Origin: Amycolatopsis marina
Lineage (GTDB): Bacteria; Actinomycetota; Actinomycetes; Mycobacteriales; Pseudonocardiaceae
Reading direction: 5' to 3'
Assembly: GCF_900111885.1 (NCBI RefSeq)
Contig: NZ_FOKG01000008.1
Location: 1 to 64,000 of the forward strand
DNA: 64,000 bases
Shown here piece by piece: positions 23,484 through 33,022 of the stretch. The translations under genes were made by a program, and so were the position numbers. The notes under the pieces are model-generated. The model had not been told where the DNA came from. It searched no databases and saw only the letters and a list, made by a program, of their open reading frames with translations. Positions within the stretch are counted from its first letter, which is position 1. Each line of letters opens with the position of its first letter.

Positions 23484-24095
23484 TCAGCGATCGTCGTCGA
23501 AGAGGTTCTTCAAGAAATCGTCGCCCTGACTCCCACCCGAACTCGGCGGCGGGGGAGCGGACGACCCGGGCCGGTCGTCGGCACGCAGGAAGGACTGCTC
23601 GGAGAAATCGTCGTGCTGTTCGGTCTCGGCGGGCTGCTGGGCGGGCGCGGCCTCCGCCACCCGCGCGCGCAGGTCCTCCATCGGCGTGCCCAGCAGTTCG
23701 GACTGCGTCTCGAGGACCTGTTCGGTGAGCTGCAGGTCACCGCCCATGTGCTGGTCGACGATGGTGGCCTGCATCCGGGCCGACTCGGCGACCGCCTGCT
23801 GCAGTGTGGACATCAGGGTCGCCGAAAGTGCCTGGGGGCGCTGCTTCAGTGCCTCCTCGGTGAGGGTGATGTCCTTGACGGACCCGCCGGGGCCCGCGAC
23901 CACGGTCACCGACCGGTCGGGCGACACAGCCGTCGCCTCGAGTGCGGTCAGTTCGTTCTGCATCTCACCGATGCCGGCGAACTGGTCGTCGATCCGCTTG
24001 ATTTTCGACTGGAACTGCTCGAACTGGGCAACGAGTTGCTCGAACTCCGCTGACAACGATTCCTCCGACTGGGTGCGGGCCTCGACGTTCGTCAT
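23484..24095 (-). CDS. YbaB/EbfC-like protein, first gene of the minus-strand cassette
   Basis: A 203-aa protein whose first 110 residues match the YbaB/EbfC layout: a long amphipathic helix (LSAEFEQLVAQFEQFQSKIK), a beta section with VTVVAGPGGSVKDITLTEEAL, then a second helix rich in Gln/Ala. Classical YbaB proteins bind DNA as dimers; in type VII secretion clusters relatives of this kind recur next to EspC-like genes with no proven role. The C-terminal 90 residues are acidic and Pro/Ser-rich. ATG 24095 is the start that keeps only the conserved region; a frame extension upstream to 24446 has Pro/Arg-rich sequence typical of non-coding DNA. Confidence 0.72.
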   Translation of the reverse strand: MTNVEARTQSEESLSAEFEQLVAQFEQFQSKIKRIDDQFAGIGEMQNELTALEATAVSPDRSVTVVAGPGGSVKDITLTEEALKQRPQALSATLMSTLQQAVAESARMQATIVDQHMGGDLQLTEQVLETQSELLGTPMEDLRARVAEAAPAQQPAETEQHDDFSEQSFLRADDRPGSSAPPPPSSGGSQGDDFLKNLFDDDR

Positions 24096-24559
24096 ATCTT
24101 CGCGCTCGCGGACCAGGATGATGCATCGGGTCTTGGAGTGGGGCGAGTTTCCCCCGTTTCGGTTCCGAACTTTCAGCTGGACATCAAGCAAGATCAGGTA
24201 CACTCCGCGGTCGCGGGCCCCGGGGGTCTGCGTGCGGGGCCGCCAGGATGACGTCGTGACCGGGCCTCGCGGTGGCGCGGTGGCGCCCGCCTGCGCCGTT
24301 AACCCACCCCCGATGTGGCCGCGGTATGGACGGGCGGGTATCTTTGACGACCGTGCCCGGCAGGCGTCGGGCCGCTCCGTGTGCCATGCGTTCACGATGG
24401 GGTGCTCAGGCACCCGATCAACGGCCGAGGTGCCGCGGAGTTCCACGGAAATCCCGATGGGAAGTTACCGGATCCACGGATCCTGACGCGGGCCGACACG
24501 CCCGACCGCGGGGGCCGGGGAAGACACGTAAAAGCTAGACGCGACAGAGAGCTGGTCCA
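24096..24559 (+). other. Divergent intergenic region between the YbaB-like gene and rpsL, 464 bp
   Basis: No convincing gene. It must hold divergent promoters. A possible plus-strand element is CTGGAC with TACACT (24199-24204) 16 bp downstream, which is weak. A 17-nt motif shared with the rpsJ leader lies at 24494-24510. Confidence 0.6.
24494..24510 (+). promoter_or_regulatory. 17-nt leader motif shared with the rpsJ leader
   Basis: CGACACGCCCGACCGCG lies 49 nt before rpsL and is identical to 29234-29250 before rpsJ. Both are followed by a G-rich stretch and CCGG. Confidence 0.55.
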
Positions 24560-24934
24560 TTGCCCACGATCCAGCAGCTGGTCCGCAAGGGCCGCCAAGA
24601 CAAGGCTGCCAAGCAGAAGACTGCGGCCCTCAAGGGGAGCCCGCAGCGGCGTGGCGTGTGCACTCGCGTGTACACCACGACTCCGAAGAAGCCGAATTCG
24701 GCGCTGCGCAAGGTCGCGCGTGTGAAGCTGACCAGCGGCATCGAGGTCACCGCCTACATTCCCGGTGAGGGCCACAACCTGCAGGAGCACTCGATGGTGC
24801 TCGTGCGCGGTGGTCGTGTGAAGGACCTGCCGGGTGTCCGTTACAAGATCATCCGCGGTTCCCTCGACACCCAGGGTGTCAAGAACCGCAAGCAGGCGCG
24901 CAGTCGGTACGGCGCGAAGAAGGAGAAGAGCTAA
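24560..24934 (+). CDS. rpsL: Ribosomal protein S12
   Basis: Small-subunit protein S12, 124 aa, located at the decoding centre. It starts at TTG 24560 ([12 protein letters not shown]). The conserved loops [13 protein letters not shown] and [12 protein letters not shown] are intact. The lysines equivalent to the classic streptomycin-resistance positions 43 and 88 are both present, so the protein has the streptomycin-sensitive form at those sites. It is the first gene of the str operon, with its stop overlapping the rpsG start (TAATG). The ribosome binding site is weak (GAGAG), so the shared leader motif 49 nt upstream may matter for expression. Confidence 0.98.
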   Translation: MPTIQQLVRKGRQDKAAKQKTAALKGSPQRRGVCTRVYTTTPKKPNSALRKVARVKLTSGIEVTAYIPGEGHNLQEHSMVLVRGGRVKDLPGVRYKIIRGSLDTQGVKNRKQARSRYGAKKEKS

Positions 24935-25404
24935 TGCCCCGCAAGGGTCCGGCCCCGAAGCGGCCATTGATCTCCGACCCCGTCTACGCCTCACCGCTGG
25001 TGACCCAGCTGGTGAACAAGGTGCTCAAGGACGGCAAGCGCTCGCTCGCCGAGCGGATCGTCTATGGCGCGCTGGAAGGCGCTCGCGAGAAGTCCGGCAC
25101 CGACCCGGTCGTCACGCTGAAGCGCGCACTCGACAACGTGAAGCCCACCCTCGAGGTGAAGAGCCGCCGCGTCGGTGGTGCCACTTACCAGGTGCCGATC
25201 GAGGTCAAGCCCGGTCGTTCGACCACCCTTGCACTTCGTTGGATCGTTGCCTTCTCGCAGCAGCGCCGCGAGAAGACCATGATCGAGCGCCTGCAGAACG
25301 AGCTGCTCGATGCGAGCAACGGCCTCGGGGCCAGCGTGAAGCGCCGCGAGGACACCCACAAGATGGCCGAGTCCAACAAGGCCTTCGCCCACTACCGCTG
25401 GTAA
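24934..25404 (+). CDS. rpsG: Ribosomal protein S7
   Basis: Small-subunit head protein S7, 156 aa, beginning [18 protein letters not shown] and ending FAHYRW, the normal bacterial length and form. It binds the 3' domain of 16S rRNA and nucleates assembly of the head. ATG 24934 overlaps the rpsL stop by one base, indicating translational coupling. In other bacteria S7 represses the str operon by binding its mRNA near the rpsL-rpsG junction; here the overlap leaves no intercistronic spacer for the E. coli type of site. fusA follows after 90 bp. Confidence 0.98.
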   Translation: MPRKGPAPKRPLISDPVYASPLVTQLVNKVLKDGKRSLAERIVYGALEGAREKSGTDPVVTLKRALDNVKPTLEVKSRRVGGATYQVPIEVKPGRSTTLALRWIVAFSQQRREKTMIERLQNELLDASNGLGASVKRREDTHKMAESNKAFAHYRW

Positions 25405-25494
25405 CGAAGGCTGGCGAGGGCAGCAAGGGCGATCCAGACCCGGCCCGGCCGGCCGAGTTGCCGACTCCCACGTTTGAGACAGGGGAACATTCTC

Positions 25495-27594
25495 GTGGCA
25501 CGTGACGTGCTGACCGACCTGAACAAGGTCCGCAACATCGGCATCATGGCCCACATCGACGCCGGTAAGACCACCACCACCGAGCGGATCCTGTACTACA
25601 CCGGGATCAACTACAAGCTCGGCGAGGTGCACGACGGCGCCGCGACGATGGACTGGATGGAGGAGGAGCAGAAGCGGGGTATCACCATTACCTCGGCTGC
25701 CACCACCACCTTCTGGGCCGACCACCAGATCAACATCATCGACACCCCCGGCCACGTCGACTTCACCGTCGAGGTCGAGCGCTCCCTGCGAGTGCTCGAC
25801 GGCGCCGTTGCCGTCTTCGACGGCAAGGAGGGCGTCGAGCCGCAGTCCGAGCAGGTCTGGCGGCAGGCGGACAAGTACGAGGTTCCGCGCATCTGCTTCG
25901 TCAACAAGATGGACAAGCTGGGTGCGGACTTCTACTTCACCGTCGGCACCATCGAGGAGCGCCTCGGTGCCCGGCCGCTGGTCATCCAGCTGCCGATCGG
26001 CGCTGAGAACGACTTCCAGGGTGTCGTCGATCTGGTCCGGATGAAGGCTCTGACCTGGCGTGGCGATGTCAAGAAGGGCGAGGACTACGAGGTCGAGGAC
26101 ATCCCGGCCGACCTTGCCGACAAGGCTGTCGAGTACCGGGAGAAGCTGGTCGAGGCCGTTGCCGAGGCCGACGACGCCCTGATGGAGAAGTTCTTCGGCG
26201 GCGAGGAGCTCACCGAGGCCGAGATCAAGAACGGCATCCGGAAGCTGACGATCGCCCGCGAGGCCTACCCGGTGCTCACCGGTTCCGCCTTCAAGAACAA
26301 GGGCGTGCAGCCCATGCTCGACGCGGTCATCGACTACCTGCCGTCGCCGCTGGAGGTTCCGCCGGTCGAGGGCACGCTGCCCGACGGCGAGACCACCGTG
26401 GTGCGCGAGCCCTCCACCGAGGAGCCGTTCTCCGCGCTGGCGTTCAAGATCGCCGCGCACCCGTTCTTCGGCAAGCTCACCTACATCCGGGTCTACTCCG
26501 GCAAGATCTCCTCCGGCACCCAGGTCGTCAACGCGACCAAGGAGCGCAAGGAGCGCATCGGGAAGCTCTTCCAGATGCACTCCAACAAGGAGAACCCGAT
26601 CGAGGTCGGCCAGGCCGGACACATCTACGCGGTCCAGGGCCTGAAGGACACCACCACCGGTGACACCCTCGCCGACCCGCAGAACCCGGTCGTGCTCGAG
26701 TCGATGACCTTCCCCGCGCCGGTCATCGAGGTCGCCATCGAGCCCAAGACGAAGGCCGACCAGGAGAAGCTCTCCACCGCGATCCAGAAGCTGGCCGAGG
26801 AAGACCCGACCTTCCAGGTCAACCAGGACGAGGAGACCGGTCAGACCATCATCAAGGGTATGGGCGAGCTCCACCTCGAGGTGCTGGTCAACCGGATGAA
26901 GACCGACTACAAGGTCGAGGCGAACATCGGTAAGCCGCAGGTCGCCTACCGCGAGACGATTCGCAAGACGGTCGACAAGCACGACTATGTGCACAAGAAG
27001 CAGACCGGTGGTTCCGGCCAGTTCGCGAAGGTGATCGTGAAGCTGGAGCCGCTCGAGACCACGGACGGTGCACTCTACGAGTTCGACAACAAGGTCACCG
27101 GTGGCCGCGTGCCGCGGGAGTACATCCCGTCGGTCGACGCGGGCGCGCAGGACGCCATGCAGTACGGCGTACTGGCCGGCTACCCGCTCGTCGGGTTGAA
27201 GTTCACCTTGTTGGACGGTGCGTACCACGAGGTCGACTCTTCGGAGATGGCATTCAAGATCGCCGGTTCGATGGCGATGAAGGAAGCCGCGAAGAAGGCG
27301 AGCCCGGTACTGCTGGAGCCGATGATGGCGGTCGAGGTGACCACGCCCGAGGACTACATGGGTGATGTCATCGGCGATCTCAACTCCCGTCGTGGCCAGA
27401 TTCAGGCCATGGAGGAGCGGGCGGGGACGCGCGTCGTGAAGGCGCTCGTGCCGCTGTCGGAGATGTTCGGTTACGTGGGCGACCTGAGGTCTCGGACCCA
27501 GGGTCGTGCGAACTACTCCATGCAGTTCGATTCCTACGCCGAGGTTCCGTCGAACGTCGCGAAGGAAATCATCGCGAAGGCCACGGGAGAGTGA
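25495..27594 (+). CDS. fusA: Elongation factor G
   Basis: Translocase EF-G, 699 aa, a normal length. GTPase motifs are [12 protein letters not shown] (P-loop), DTPGHVDFT and NKMDKLG. Domain II follows with [13 protein letters not shown], and the C-terminal domains show GSGQFAKV and [12 protein letters not shown]. The start is GTG 25495, with GGGGAA eight bases upstream; a GTG or ATG-type start at 25474 would add seven residues (MRQGNIL) from the leader and is rejected. It uses GTP to move tRNA and mRNA through the ribosome. It is the third gene of the str operon, and tuf follows after 198 bp. Confidence 0.98.
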   Translation: MARDVLTDLNKVRNIGIMAHIDAGKTTTTERILYYTGINYKLGEVHDGAATMDWMEEEQKRGITITSAATTTFWADHQINIIDTPGHVDFTVEVERSLRVLDGAVAVFDGKEGVEPQSEQVWRQADKYEVPRICFVNKMDKLGADFYFTVGTIEERLGARPLVIQLPIGAENDFQGVVDLVRMKALTWRGDVKKGEDYEVEDIPADLADKAVEYREKLVEAVAEADDALMEKFFGGEELTEAEIKNGIRKLTIAREAYPVLTGSAFKNKGVQPMLDAVIDYLPSPLEVPPVEGTLPDGETTVVREPSTEEPFSALAFKIAAHPFFGKLTYIRVYSGKISSGTQVVNATKERKERIGKLFQMHSNKENPIEVGQAGHIYAVQGLKDTTTGDTLADPQNPVVLESMTFPAPVIEVAIEPKTKADQEKLSTAIQKLAEEDPTFQVNQDEETGQTIIKGMGELHLEVLVNRMKTDYKVEANIGKPQVAYRETIRKTVDKHDYVHKKQTGGSGQFAKVIVKLEPLETTDGALYEFDNKVTGGRVPREYIPSVDAGAQDAMQYGVLAGYPLVGLKFTLLDGAYHEVDSSEMAFKIAGSMAMKEAAKKASPVLLEPMMAVEVTTPEDYMGDVIGDLNSRRGQIQAMEERAGTRVVKALVPLSEMFGYVGDLRSRTQGRANYSMQFDSYAEVPSNVAKEIIAKATGE

Positions 27595-27792
27595 GCATCG
27601 CAGTGAGCGCCAGCGAGCGAGGAGCGGAGCGATTCCGGGGCCTTCGATCAGGCGCAGTGGCTACGGGCGAATAGTCCGTTAGCCCGCGGGCGCGAGGGGG
27701 CTTCCTGAGGTCCGCACAACCGACCAGTTAGGTCGCCGTTCGACAGCCACGTCGGCCGGCGAGCAAGCTAAAAAGTCCAGGAGGACATTCCA

Positions 27793-28986
27793 GTGGCGAA
27801 GGCGAAGTTCGAGCGGAGCAAGCCGCACGTCAACATCGGAACCATCGGTCACGTCGACCACGGGAAGACCACTCTGACCGCGGCGATCACCAAGGTTCTG
27901 CACGACAAGTACCCCGAGCTGAACCAGGCTTCGGCGTTCGACCAGATCGACAACGCGCCGGAAGAGAAGCAGCGCGGCATTACGATCAACATCTCGCACG
28001 TCGAGTACCAGACCGAGAAGCGCCACTACGCGCACGTCGACGCTCCTGGTCACGCTGACTACATCAAGAACATGATCACCGGTGCCGCTCAGATGGACGG
28101 TGCGATCCTGGTGGTCGCGGCGACCGACGGCCCGATGCCGCAGACCCGCGAGCACGTGCTGCTCGCGAAGCAGGTCGGCGTGCCGTACATCGTCGTGGCG
28201 CTGAACAAGGCCGACATGGTCGACGACGAGGAGATCCTCGAGCTCGTCGAGCTGGAGGTCCGTGAGCTGCTGTCGAACCAGGACTTCCCGGGCGACGACG
28301 CCCCGGTCGTCAAGGTTTCCGGCCTCAAGGCCCTCGAGGGTGACGAGAAGTGGGCCGAGACGATCATCGAGCTCATGCAGGCCGTCGACGACAACGTGCC
28401 GGACCCGGTGCGTGACCTCGACAAGCCGTTCCTGATGCCCGTTGAGGACGTCTTCACGATCACCGGTCGTGGCACCGTCGTCACCGGTCGTATCGAGCGC
28501 GGCATGGTGAACGTCAACGAAGAGGTCGAGATCGTGGGTATCCGCGAGAAGGCCACCAAGACGACCGTCACCGGTGTCGAGATGTTCCGTAAGCTGCTCG
28601 ACTCGGGTCACGCTGGTGACAACGTCGGTCTGCTCCTGCGTGGCATCAAGCGTGAGGACGTTGAGCGCGGCCAGGTCGTCGTGAAGCCCGGCACCACCAC
28701 GCCGCACAACTCCTTCGAGGGCTCGGTGTACATCCTGTCCAAGGACGAGGGTGGCCGTCACACGCCGTTCTTCAACAACTACCGTCCGCAGTTCTACTTC
28801 CGTACCACCGACGTGACCGGCGTCGTGACCCTCCCCGAGGGCACCGAGATGGTCATGCCGGGCGACAACACGGACATCAGCGTCGAGCTGATCCAGCCGG
28901 TCGCCATGGACGAGGGTCTGCGGTTCGCCATCCGTGAGGGTGGCCGGACCGTTGGCGCGGGCCAGGTCACCAAGATCAACAAGTAG
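27793..28986 (+). CDS. tuf: Elongation factor Tu
   Basis: EF-Tu, 397 aa, which delivers aminoacyl-tRNA to the ribosome. Motifs [17 protein letters not shown] and NKADM are present in the GTPase domain. Domain II has [13 protein letters not shown] and domain III ends [19 protein letters not shown]. The Ala of this last motif, where kirromycin-resistant E. coli mutants carry Thr, is the ordinary form. GTG 27793 is preceded by AGGAGGA nine bases upstream. The 198-bp gap from fusA contains no clear promoter. A hairpin after the stop at 29000-29020 probably ends the str operon. Confidence 0.98.
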   Translation: MAKAKFERSKPHVNIGTIGHVDHGKTTLTAAITKVLHDKYPELNQASAFDQIDNAPEEKQRGITINISHVEYQTEKRHYAHVDAPGHADYIKNMITGAAQMDGAILVVAATDGPMPQTREHVLLAKQVGVPYIVVALNKADMVDDEEILELVELEVRELLSNQDFPGDDAPVVKVSGLKALEGDEKWAETIIELMQAVDDNVPDPVRDLDKPFLMPVEDVFTITGRGTVVTGRIERGMVNVNEEVEIVGIREKATKTTVTGVEMFRKLLDSGHAGDNVGLLLRGIKREDVERGQVVVKPGTTTPHNSFEGSVYILSKDEGGRHTPFFNNYRPQFYFRTTDVTGVVTLPEGTEMVMPGDNTDISVELIQPVAMDEGLRFAIREGGRTVGAGQVTKINK

Positions 28987-28999
28987 TTTTCGGTGAGAC

Positions 29000-29020
29000 C
29001 CGGGGGCAACTCACCCCCGG
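29000..29020 (+). terminator. Predicted terminator of tuf
   Basis: CCGGGGG (29000-29006) and CCCCCGG (29014-29020) form a 7-bp stem with loop CAACTCA, followed by CTTTC. It begins 14 bp after the tuf stop. Confidence 0.7.
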
Positions 29021-29027
29021 CTTTCAC

Positions 29028-29056
29028 TTGAAAAACTGCGTGTGCGAGACTATTAG
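29028..29056 (+). promoter_or_regulatory. Predicted sigma-70-type promoter of the S10 operon
   Basis: TTGAAA (29028-29033) and TATTAG (29051-29056) are separated by 17 bp. Transcription would start near 29062 and give a leader of about 355 nt before rpsJ. Confidence 0.65.
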
Positions 29057-29069
29057 GGTTGCTCGTTAC

Positions 29070-29104
29070 GGGGCGGCCGAATCTCTGTGGAGATCGGCCG
29101 CCCC
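29070..29104 (+). promoter_or_regulatory. Large hairpin at the 5' end of the S10 leader
   Basis: GGGGCGGCCGA pairs with TCGGCCGCCCC (29094-29104), and inside it TCTC pairs with GAGA around the loop TGTG. One A (29081) is bulged. It begins within about 10 nt of the predicted transcription start, so nearly the first thing transcribed folds into 15 bp of stem. Confidence 0.65.
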
Positions 29105-29233
29105 CGCGCGAGTGCCCGGGGCTCGTGATCACCACGAGTCGGAAGCGGTGGACGTTCGCGTGCACCGGCTTCCAGTTACCGAGAGACCTACCGGCACACG
29201 ACGATCCTGCGGGATCGGTCTGCGCACGGGGCG

Positions 29234-29250
29234 CGACACGCCCGACCGCG
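29234..29250 (+). promoter_or_regulatory. 17-nt leader motif shared with the rpsL leader
   Basis: Identical to 24494-24510. It lies 169 nt before the rpsJ start, inside the predicted S10 leader RNA. Confidence 0.55.
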
Positions 29251-29419
29251 TGGACCGGAGACAGGCTCGTTGACGTGCGGGATAGCGGCACGAGACGACC
29301 CCCTTGGCCGCCCGAACGTCGCGAGACGGATCGGCGATCGAGGGTGGGCCGGCAGGGTCTGCCCGAGAAGTCGATTCTCGGGTTGGCCGAGGACAGAGAC
29401 GAAGGAACGAGCTGCCACC

Positions 29420-29725
29420 ATGGCGGGACAGAAGATCCGCATCCGGCTCAAGGCCTACGACCACGAGGCGATCGATGCCAGCGCGCGCAAGATCGTTGAG
29501 ACGGTGACGCGCACCGGCGCCTCGGTCGTTGGCCCGGTGCCGCTGCCCACCGAGAAGAACGTTTACTGCGTCATCCGCTCGCCGCACAAGTACAAGGACT
29601 CGCGCGAGCACTTCGAGATGCGCACGCACAAGCGTCTGATCGACATCCTCGACCCGACGCCGAAGACGGTGGATGCGCTCATGCGCATCGACCTTCCGGC
29701 GAGCGTCGACGTCAACATCCAGTAA
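29420..29725 (+). CDS. rpsJ: Ribosomal protein S10
   Basis: S10, 101 aa, beginning [20 protein letters not shown]. It belongs to the 30S head and doubles in many bacteria as NusE, the antitermination partner of NusB. The family regions [12 protein letters not shown] and [21 protein letters not shown] are present. The start is ATG 29420, with GAAGGAACGAG about 10-20 nt upstream; a frame extension to 29270 is leader sequence. It is the first gene of the S10 cluster. A predicted promoter, a large hairpin and a shared motif lie in the 433-bp gap before it, so this is the likely control point for the following operon. Confidence 0.98.
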
Positions 29726-29758
29726 GCGCGTTGGGCGAGCGGCGGAGATAAGAGACTC

Positions 29759-30415
29759 ATGTCTGACAGGCAAGTGAAGGGCATCCTGGGCACCAAGCTC
29801 GGCATGACGCAGGTCTTCGACGAGAACAACCGGATCATTCCGGTGACCGTCGTGCAGGCCGGGCCGAACGTGGTGACCCAGGTGCGCAACCAGGAGACCG
29901 ACGGCTACAAGGCCGTACAGCTGGCTTTCGGCGCTATCGACCCGCGCAAGGTCAACAAGCCGGTGAGCGGTCACTTCGGCAAGGCCGGTGTGACCCCGCG
30001 GCGTTACCTCGTGGAGCTGCGTACGACCGACGCCGAGACCTACGAGGTCGGCCAGGAGATCACCGCTGAGGTGTTCGACGCCGGCGCCGTGGTCGACGTG
30101 ACCGGAACCAGCAAGGGCAAGGGCTACGCCGGTGTCATGAAGCGGCACGGCTTCAAGGGCCAGGGCGCCAGCCACGGTGCCCAGGCCGTGCACCGCAAGC
30201 CTGGCTCGATCGGTGGCTGTGCCACCCCGGGCCGTGTCTTCAAGGGCATGCGGATGGCCGGCCGGATGGGCAACGACCGAGTGACCACCCAGGGTCTGAC
30301 CGTGCACGCCGTGCGTGCCGAGGACGGGCTGCTGCTGATCAAGGGTGCGTTGCCCGGCCCCAGGGGCGGCGTGGTGTTCGTCCGTAACGCCGCGAAGGGT
30401 GGTGCAACCTCATGA
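29759..30415 (+). CDS. rplC: Ribosomal protein L3
   Basis: L3, 218 aa, a 50S protein that binds near the 5' and 3' ends of 23S rRNA and reaches the peptidyl transferase centre. The start [20 protein letters not shown] and the loop region [30 protein letters not shown] are typical. ATG 29759 follows GGCGGAGATAAGAG. It ends with an ATGA overlap with rplD, so L3 and L4 are probably translationally coupled. Gene order rpsJ-rplC-rplD-rplW-rplB is the standard S10 order. Confidence 0.98.
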   Translation: MSDRQVKGILGTKLGMTQVFDENNRIIPVTVVQAGPNVVTQVRNQETDGYKAVQLAFGAIDPRKVNKPVSGHFGKAGVTPRRYLVELRTTDAETYEVGQEITAEVFDAGAVVDVTGTSKGKGYAGVMKRHGFKGQGASHGAQAVHRKPGSIGGCATPGRVFKGMRMAGRMGNDRVTTQGLTVHAVRAEDGLLLIKGALPGPRGGVVFVRNAAKGGATS

Positions 30416-31101
30416 GCACGCTCGAACTGAAGACCCCGGCCGGTAAGGCCGACGGCACCGTCGAGCTGCCCGCCGAGATCTTCGACGTGCAGGCCAACGT
30501 GCCGCTGATGCACCAGGTCGTGGTGGCCCAGCAGGCCGCCGCGCGCCAGGGCACGCACTCGACGAAGACCCGTGGCGAGGTCGCGGGCGGCGGCAAGAAG
30601 CCGTACCGCCAGAAGGGCACCGGCCGGGCCCGTCAGGGTTCGATCCGCGCGCCGCAGTTCGTCGGTGGTGGCACGGTGCACGGCCCGAGGCCGCGCGACT
30701 ACGACCAGCGCACTCCGAAGAAGATGAAGGCCGCCGCACTCCGTGGCGCCCTCTCGGATCGGGCCCGCGCAGGGCAGTTGCACGTGGTGACCGAGCTGGT
30801 CAGCGCCGACGCTCCGTCCACCAAGGGCGCGAAGCAGGCACTGGCGGCCGTGACCGAGGCCAAGCGGATCCTCGTGGTGCTGCATCGCGACGACGAGTTC
30901 GGCTGGCGGTCCGCGCGCAACCTCGACTACGTGCACCTGATCACGCCGGACCAGCTGAACACGTACGACGTGCTGGTCAACGACGATGTGGTCTTCACGA
31001 AGGCGGCGTTCGACGCGTTCGTCGCAGGCCCGGCAAAGGGCAAGGGTGCCAAGGCGAGCGCCCGCTCCAGCGAGGTCTCGGAAGGGAGTGACGAGCAGTG
31101 A
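30412..31101 (+). CDS. rplD: Ribosomal protein L4
   Basis: L4, 229 aa, with the globular domain on the 50S surface and an extended loop into the exit tunnel. The loop shows [20 protein letters not shown] and [19 protein letters not shown], as in other bacteria. In E. coli L4 also represses the S10 operon through its leader; whether the leader hairpin here has that role is unknown. The C-terminal 15 residues are Ser/Glu-rich and longer than in E. coli. The start overlaps rplC (ATGA) and the stop overlaps rplW (GTGA). Confidence 0.98.
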   Translation: MSTLELKTPAGKADGTVELPAEIFDVQANVPLMHQVVVAQQAAARQGTHSTKTRGEVAGGGKKPYRQKGTGRARQGSIRAPQFVGGGTVHGPRPRDYDQRTPKKMKAAALRGALSDRARAGQLHVVTELVSADAPSTKGAKQALAAVTEAKRILVVLHRDDEFGWRSARNLDYVHLITPDQLNTYDVLVNDDVVFTKAAFDAFVAGPAKGKGAKASARSSEVSEGSDEQ

Positions 31102-31409
31102 GTTCCGTGGCGATCCCCGACCCGCGCGACATCTTGCTCGCGCCGGTGATCTCCGAGAAGTCCTACGGGCTGCTCGAGGACCACAAGTACACGTTCCTGG
31201 TTCGCCCGGACGCCAACAAGACCCAGATCAAGATCGCGGTCGAGAAGGTGTTCGGTGTCAAGGTGGTCAGCGTCAACACGTTGAACCGCCAGGGAAAGCG
31301 TAAGCGCACCCGGTACGGCTTCGGCAAGCGCAAGGACACCAAGCGCGCTGTCGTGACTCTGTCGGCCGAGAGCAAGCCGATCGAGATCTTCGGCGGCCCC
31401 GCCGCGTAA
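31098..31409 (+). CDS. rplW: Ribosomal protein L23
   Basis: L23, 103 aa, located at the tunnel exit where trigger factor and SRP dock. Recognised from [40 protein letters not shown] and [16 protein letters not shown]. The start is GTG 31098, overlapping the rplD stop by four bases. rplB begins 15 bp later. Length and motifs are normal for actinobacteria, and the C-terminus IEIFGGPAA is typical of this group. Confidence 0.97.
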   Translation: MSSVAIPDPRDILLAPVISEKSYGLLEDHKYTFLVRPDANKTQIKIAVEKVFGVKVVSVNTLNRQGKRKRTRYGFGKRKDTKRAVVTLSAESKPIEIFGGPAA

Positions 31410-31424
31410 GGGACTGAGCAGACA

Positions 31425-32258
31425 ATGGGCATTCGCAAGTACAAGCCGACAACGCCGGGCCGGCGTGGCTCGAGCGTCTCCGACTTCGCCGAGATCACTC
31501 GGTCGGAGCCGGAGAAGTCGCTGCTGCGTCCGCTGCACGGCCGTGGCGGTCGCAACTCGTCCGGCAAGATCACCACCCGGCACAAGGGTGGCGGCCACAA
31601 GCGCGCGTACCGCGTCATCGACTTCCGTCGCAATGACAAGGACGGCGTGCCGGCCAAGGTCGCGCACATCGAGTACGACCCCAACCGCACCGCGCGGATC
31701 GCGCTCCTGCACTACGCCGACGGGGAGAAGCGCTACATCATCGCCCCCGAGAAGCTGAAGCAGGGCGACCCGATCGAGAACGGCCCGCGCGCCGACATCA
31801 AGCCGGGCAACAACCTGCCGCTGCGCAACATCCCGGTCGGCACCGTGATCCACGCGATCGAGCTCCGCCCCGGTGGCGGCGCCAAGATCGCGCGGTCCGC
31901 CGGTGCCCGGGTGCAGCTCGTCGCCAAGGACGGTCCCTACGCCCAGCTGCGGATGCCCTCGGGCGAGATCCGCAACGTGGACGTGCGCAACCGGGCCACG
32001 GTGGGCGAGGTCGGTAACTCCGAGCACTCGAACATCAACTGGGGCAAGGCAGGCCGTAGCCGCTGGAAGGGCAAGCGCCCGACCGTCCGTGGTGTCGTGA
32101 TGAACCCGGTCGACCACCCCCACGGTGGTGGTGAGGGTAAGACCTCCGGTGGTCGCCACCCGGTGAACCCGAACGGTAAGCCGGAGGGTCGTACCCGCCG
32201 CCGCAAGCCGAGCGACCAACTGATCGTCCGCCGCCGGCGTACCGGCAAGAAGCGCTGA
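31425..32258 (+). CDS. rplB: Ribosomal protein L2
   Basis: L2, 277 aa, needed for subunit association and for building the peptidyl transferase centre. The start [20 protein letters not shown], the central [19 protein letters not shown] and the C-terminal [20 protein letters not shown], with the invariant histidine of that loop, are all present. ATG 31425 follows GGACTGAGCAG. It is followed by rpsS after 18 bp, in the usual S10 operon order. Confidence 0.98.
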   Translation: MGIRKYKPTTPGRRGSSVSDFAEITRSEPEKSLLRPLHGRGGRNSSGKITTRHKGGGHKRAYRVIDFRRNDKDGVPAKVAHIEYDPNRTARIALLHYADGEKRYIIAPEKLKQGDPIENGPRADIKPGNNLPLRNIPVGTVIHAIELRPGGGAKIARSAGARVQLVAKDGPYAQLRMPSGEIRNVDVRNRATVGEVGNSEHSNINWGKAGRSRWKGKRPTVRGVVMNPVDHPHGGGEGKTSGGRHPVNPNGKPEGRTRRRKPSDQLIVRRRRTGKKR

Positions 32259-32276
32259 GCAGGGAGGTAGAAGCAT

Positions 32277-32558
32277 ATGCCGCGCAGCCTGAAGAAGGGC
32301 CCGTTCGTGGACGACCACCTGCTCAAGAAGGTGGACGTGCTCAACGAGTCCGGCAAGAAGACCGTCATCAAGACCTGGTCCCGCCGCTCCACGATCATCC
32401 CGGACTTCCTGGGACACACGATCGCGGTGCACGACGGCCGTAAGCACGTCCCGGTATTCGTCACCGAGGCGATGGTGGGTCACAAGTTGGGCGAGTTCGC
32501 TCCGACGCGGACCTTCAAGGGTCACATCAAGGACGACCGCAAGTCGCGCCGCCGCTGA
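32277..32558 (+). CDS. rpsS: Ribosomal protein S19
   Basis: S19, 93 aa, in the 30S head where it pairs with S13 near the A-site finger. [39 protein letters not shown] and the Arg/Lys-rich end (DDRKSRRR) are typical. ATG 32277 has AGGGAGG ahead of it. Its position between rplB and rplV is standard for this operon. Confidence 0.98.
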   Translation: MPRSLKKGPFVDDHLLKKVDVLNESGKKTVIKTWSRRSTIIPDFLGHTIAVHDGRKHVPVFVTEAMVGHKLGEFAPTRTFKGHIKDDRKSRRR

Positions 32559-32587
32559 GCGGGCACGAGAGACACATAGGGAAGCAG

Positions 32588-33022
32588 ATGAACGCCCAGA
32601 ACAACGCCACGGCGACGGCAGAAGAGTTGCCGACCGCCGTCGCGCGGGCTCGCTTCGTCCGGGACTCGCCGACCAAGGTGCGCCGGGTGATTGAGCTCAT
32701 CAAGGGTCGTAGCGTCAGCGAGGCCCTGGCCGTGCTCCGGTTCGCGCCGCAGTCGGCCAGCGACCAGCTCGCGAAGGTGATCGCCAGCGCAGCGGCCAAC
32801 GCCGAAAACAACCTCGACCTCGACCCGGACACGTTGTGGATTCGCAACGCGACGGCGGACGAGGGTCCGACGCTCAAGCGCATTCGTCCGCGGGCCCAGG
32901 GGCGCGCGTACCGGATCCGCAAGCGCACCAGCCACATCACGGTGATCGTGGAGTCGCGGCCCAAGTCCGAGAAGAGCGCAGCGAAGTCCAAGAGCGGTAA
33001 GAAGAAGGCAGGTGGCCGGTAG
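32588..33022 (+). CDS. rplV: Ribosomal protein L22
   Basis: L22, 144 aa, lines the exit tunnel with its long beta-hairpin. The core [21 protein letters not shown] and the hairpin [20 protein letters not shown] are clear; this hairpin is where macrolide-resistance changes arise in other species, and it looks ordinary here. The C-terminal tail is Lys/Ser-rich and longer than in E. coli. The stop overlaps the GTG start of rpsC by one base. Confidence 0.97.
   Translation: MNAQNNATATAEELPTAVARARFVRDSPTKVRRVIELIKGRSVSEALAVLRFAPQSASDQLAKVIASAAANAENNLDLDPDTLWIRNATADEGPTLKRIRPRAQGRAYRIRKRTSHITVIVESRPKSEKSAAKSKSGKKKAGGR

Larger units (their letters stand above)
28987..29419 (+). other. tuf to rpsJ intergenic region, 433 bp
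   Basis: No gene is seen. It holds, in order, the tuf terminator (29000-29020), the predicted S10-operon promoter (29028-29056), a large leader hairpin (29070-29104), the 17-nt motif shared with the rpsL leader (29234-29250) and the rpsJ ribosome site near 29401. Confidence 0.75.
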
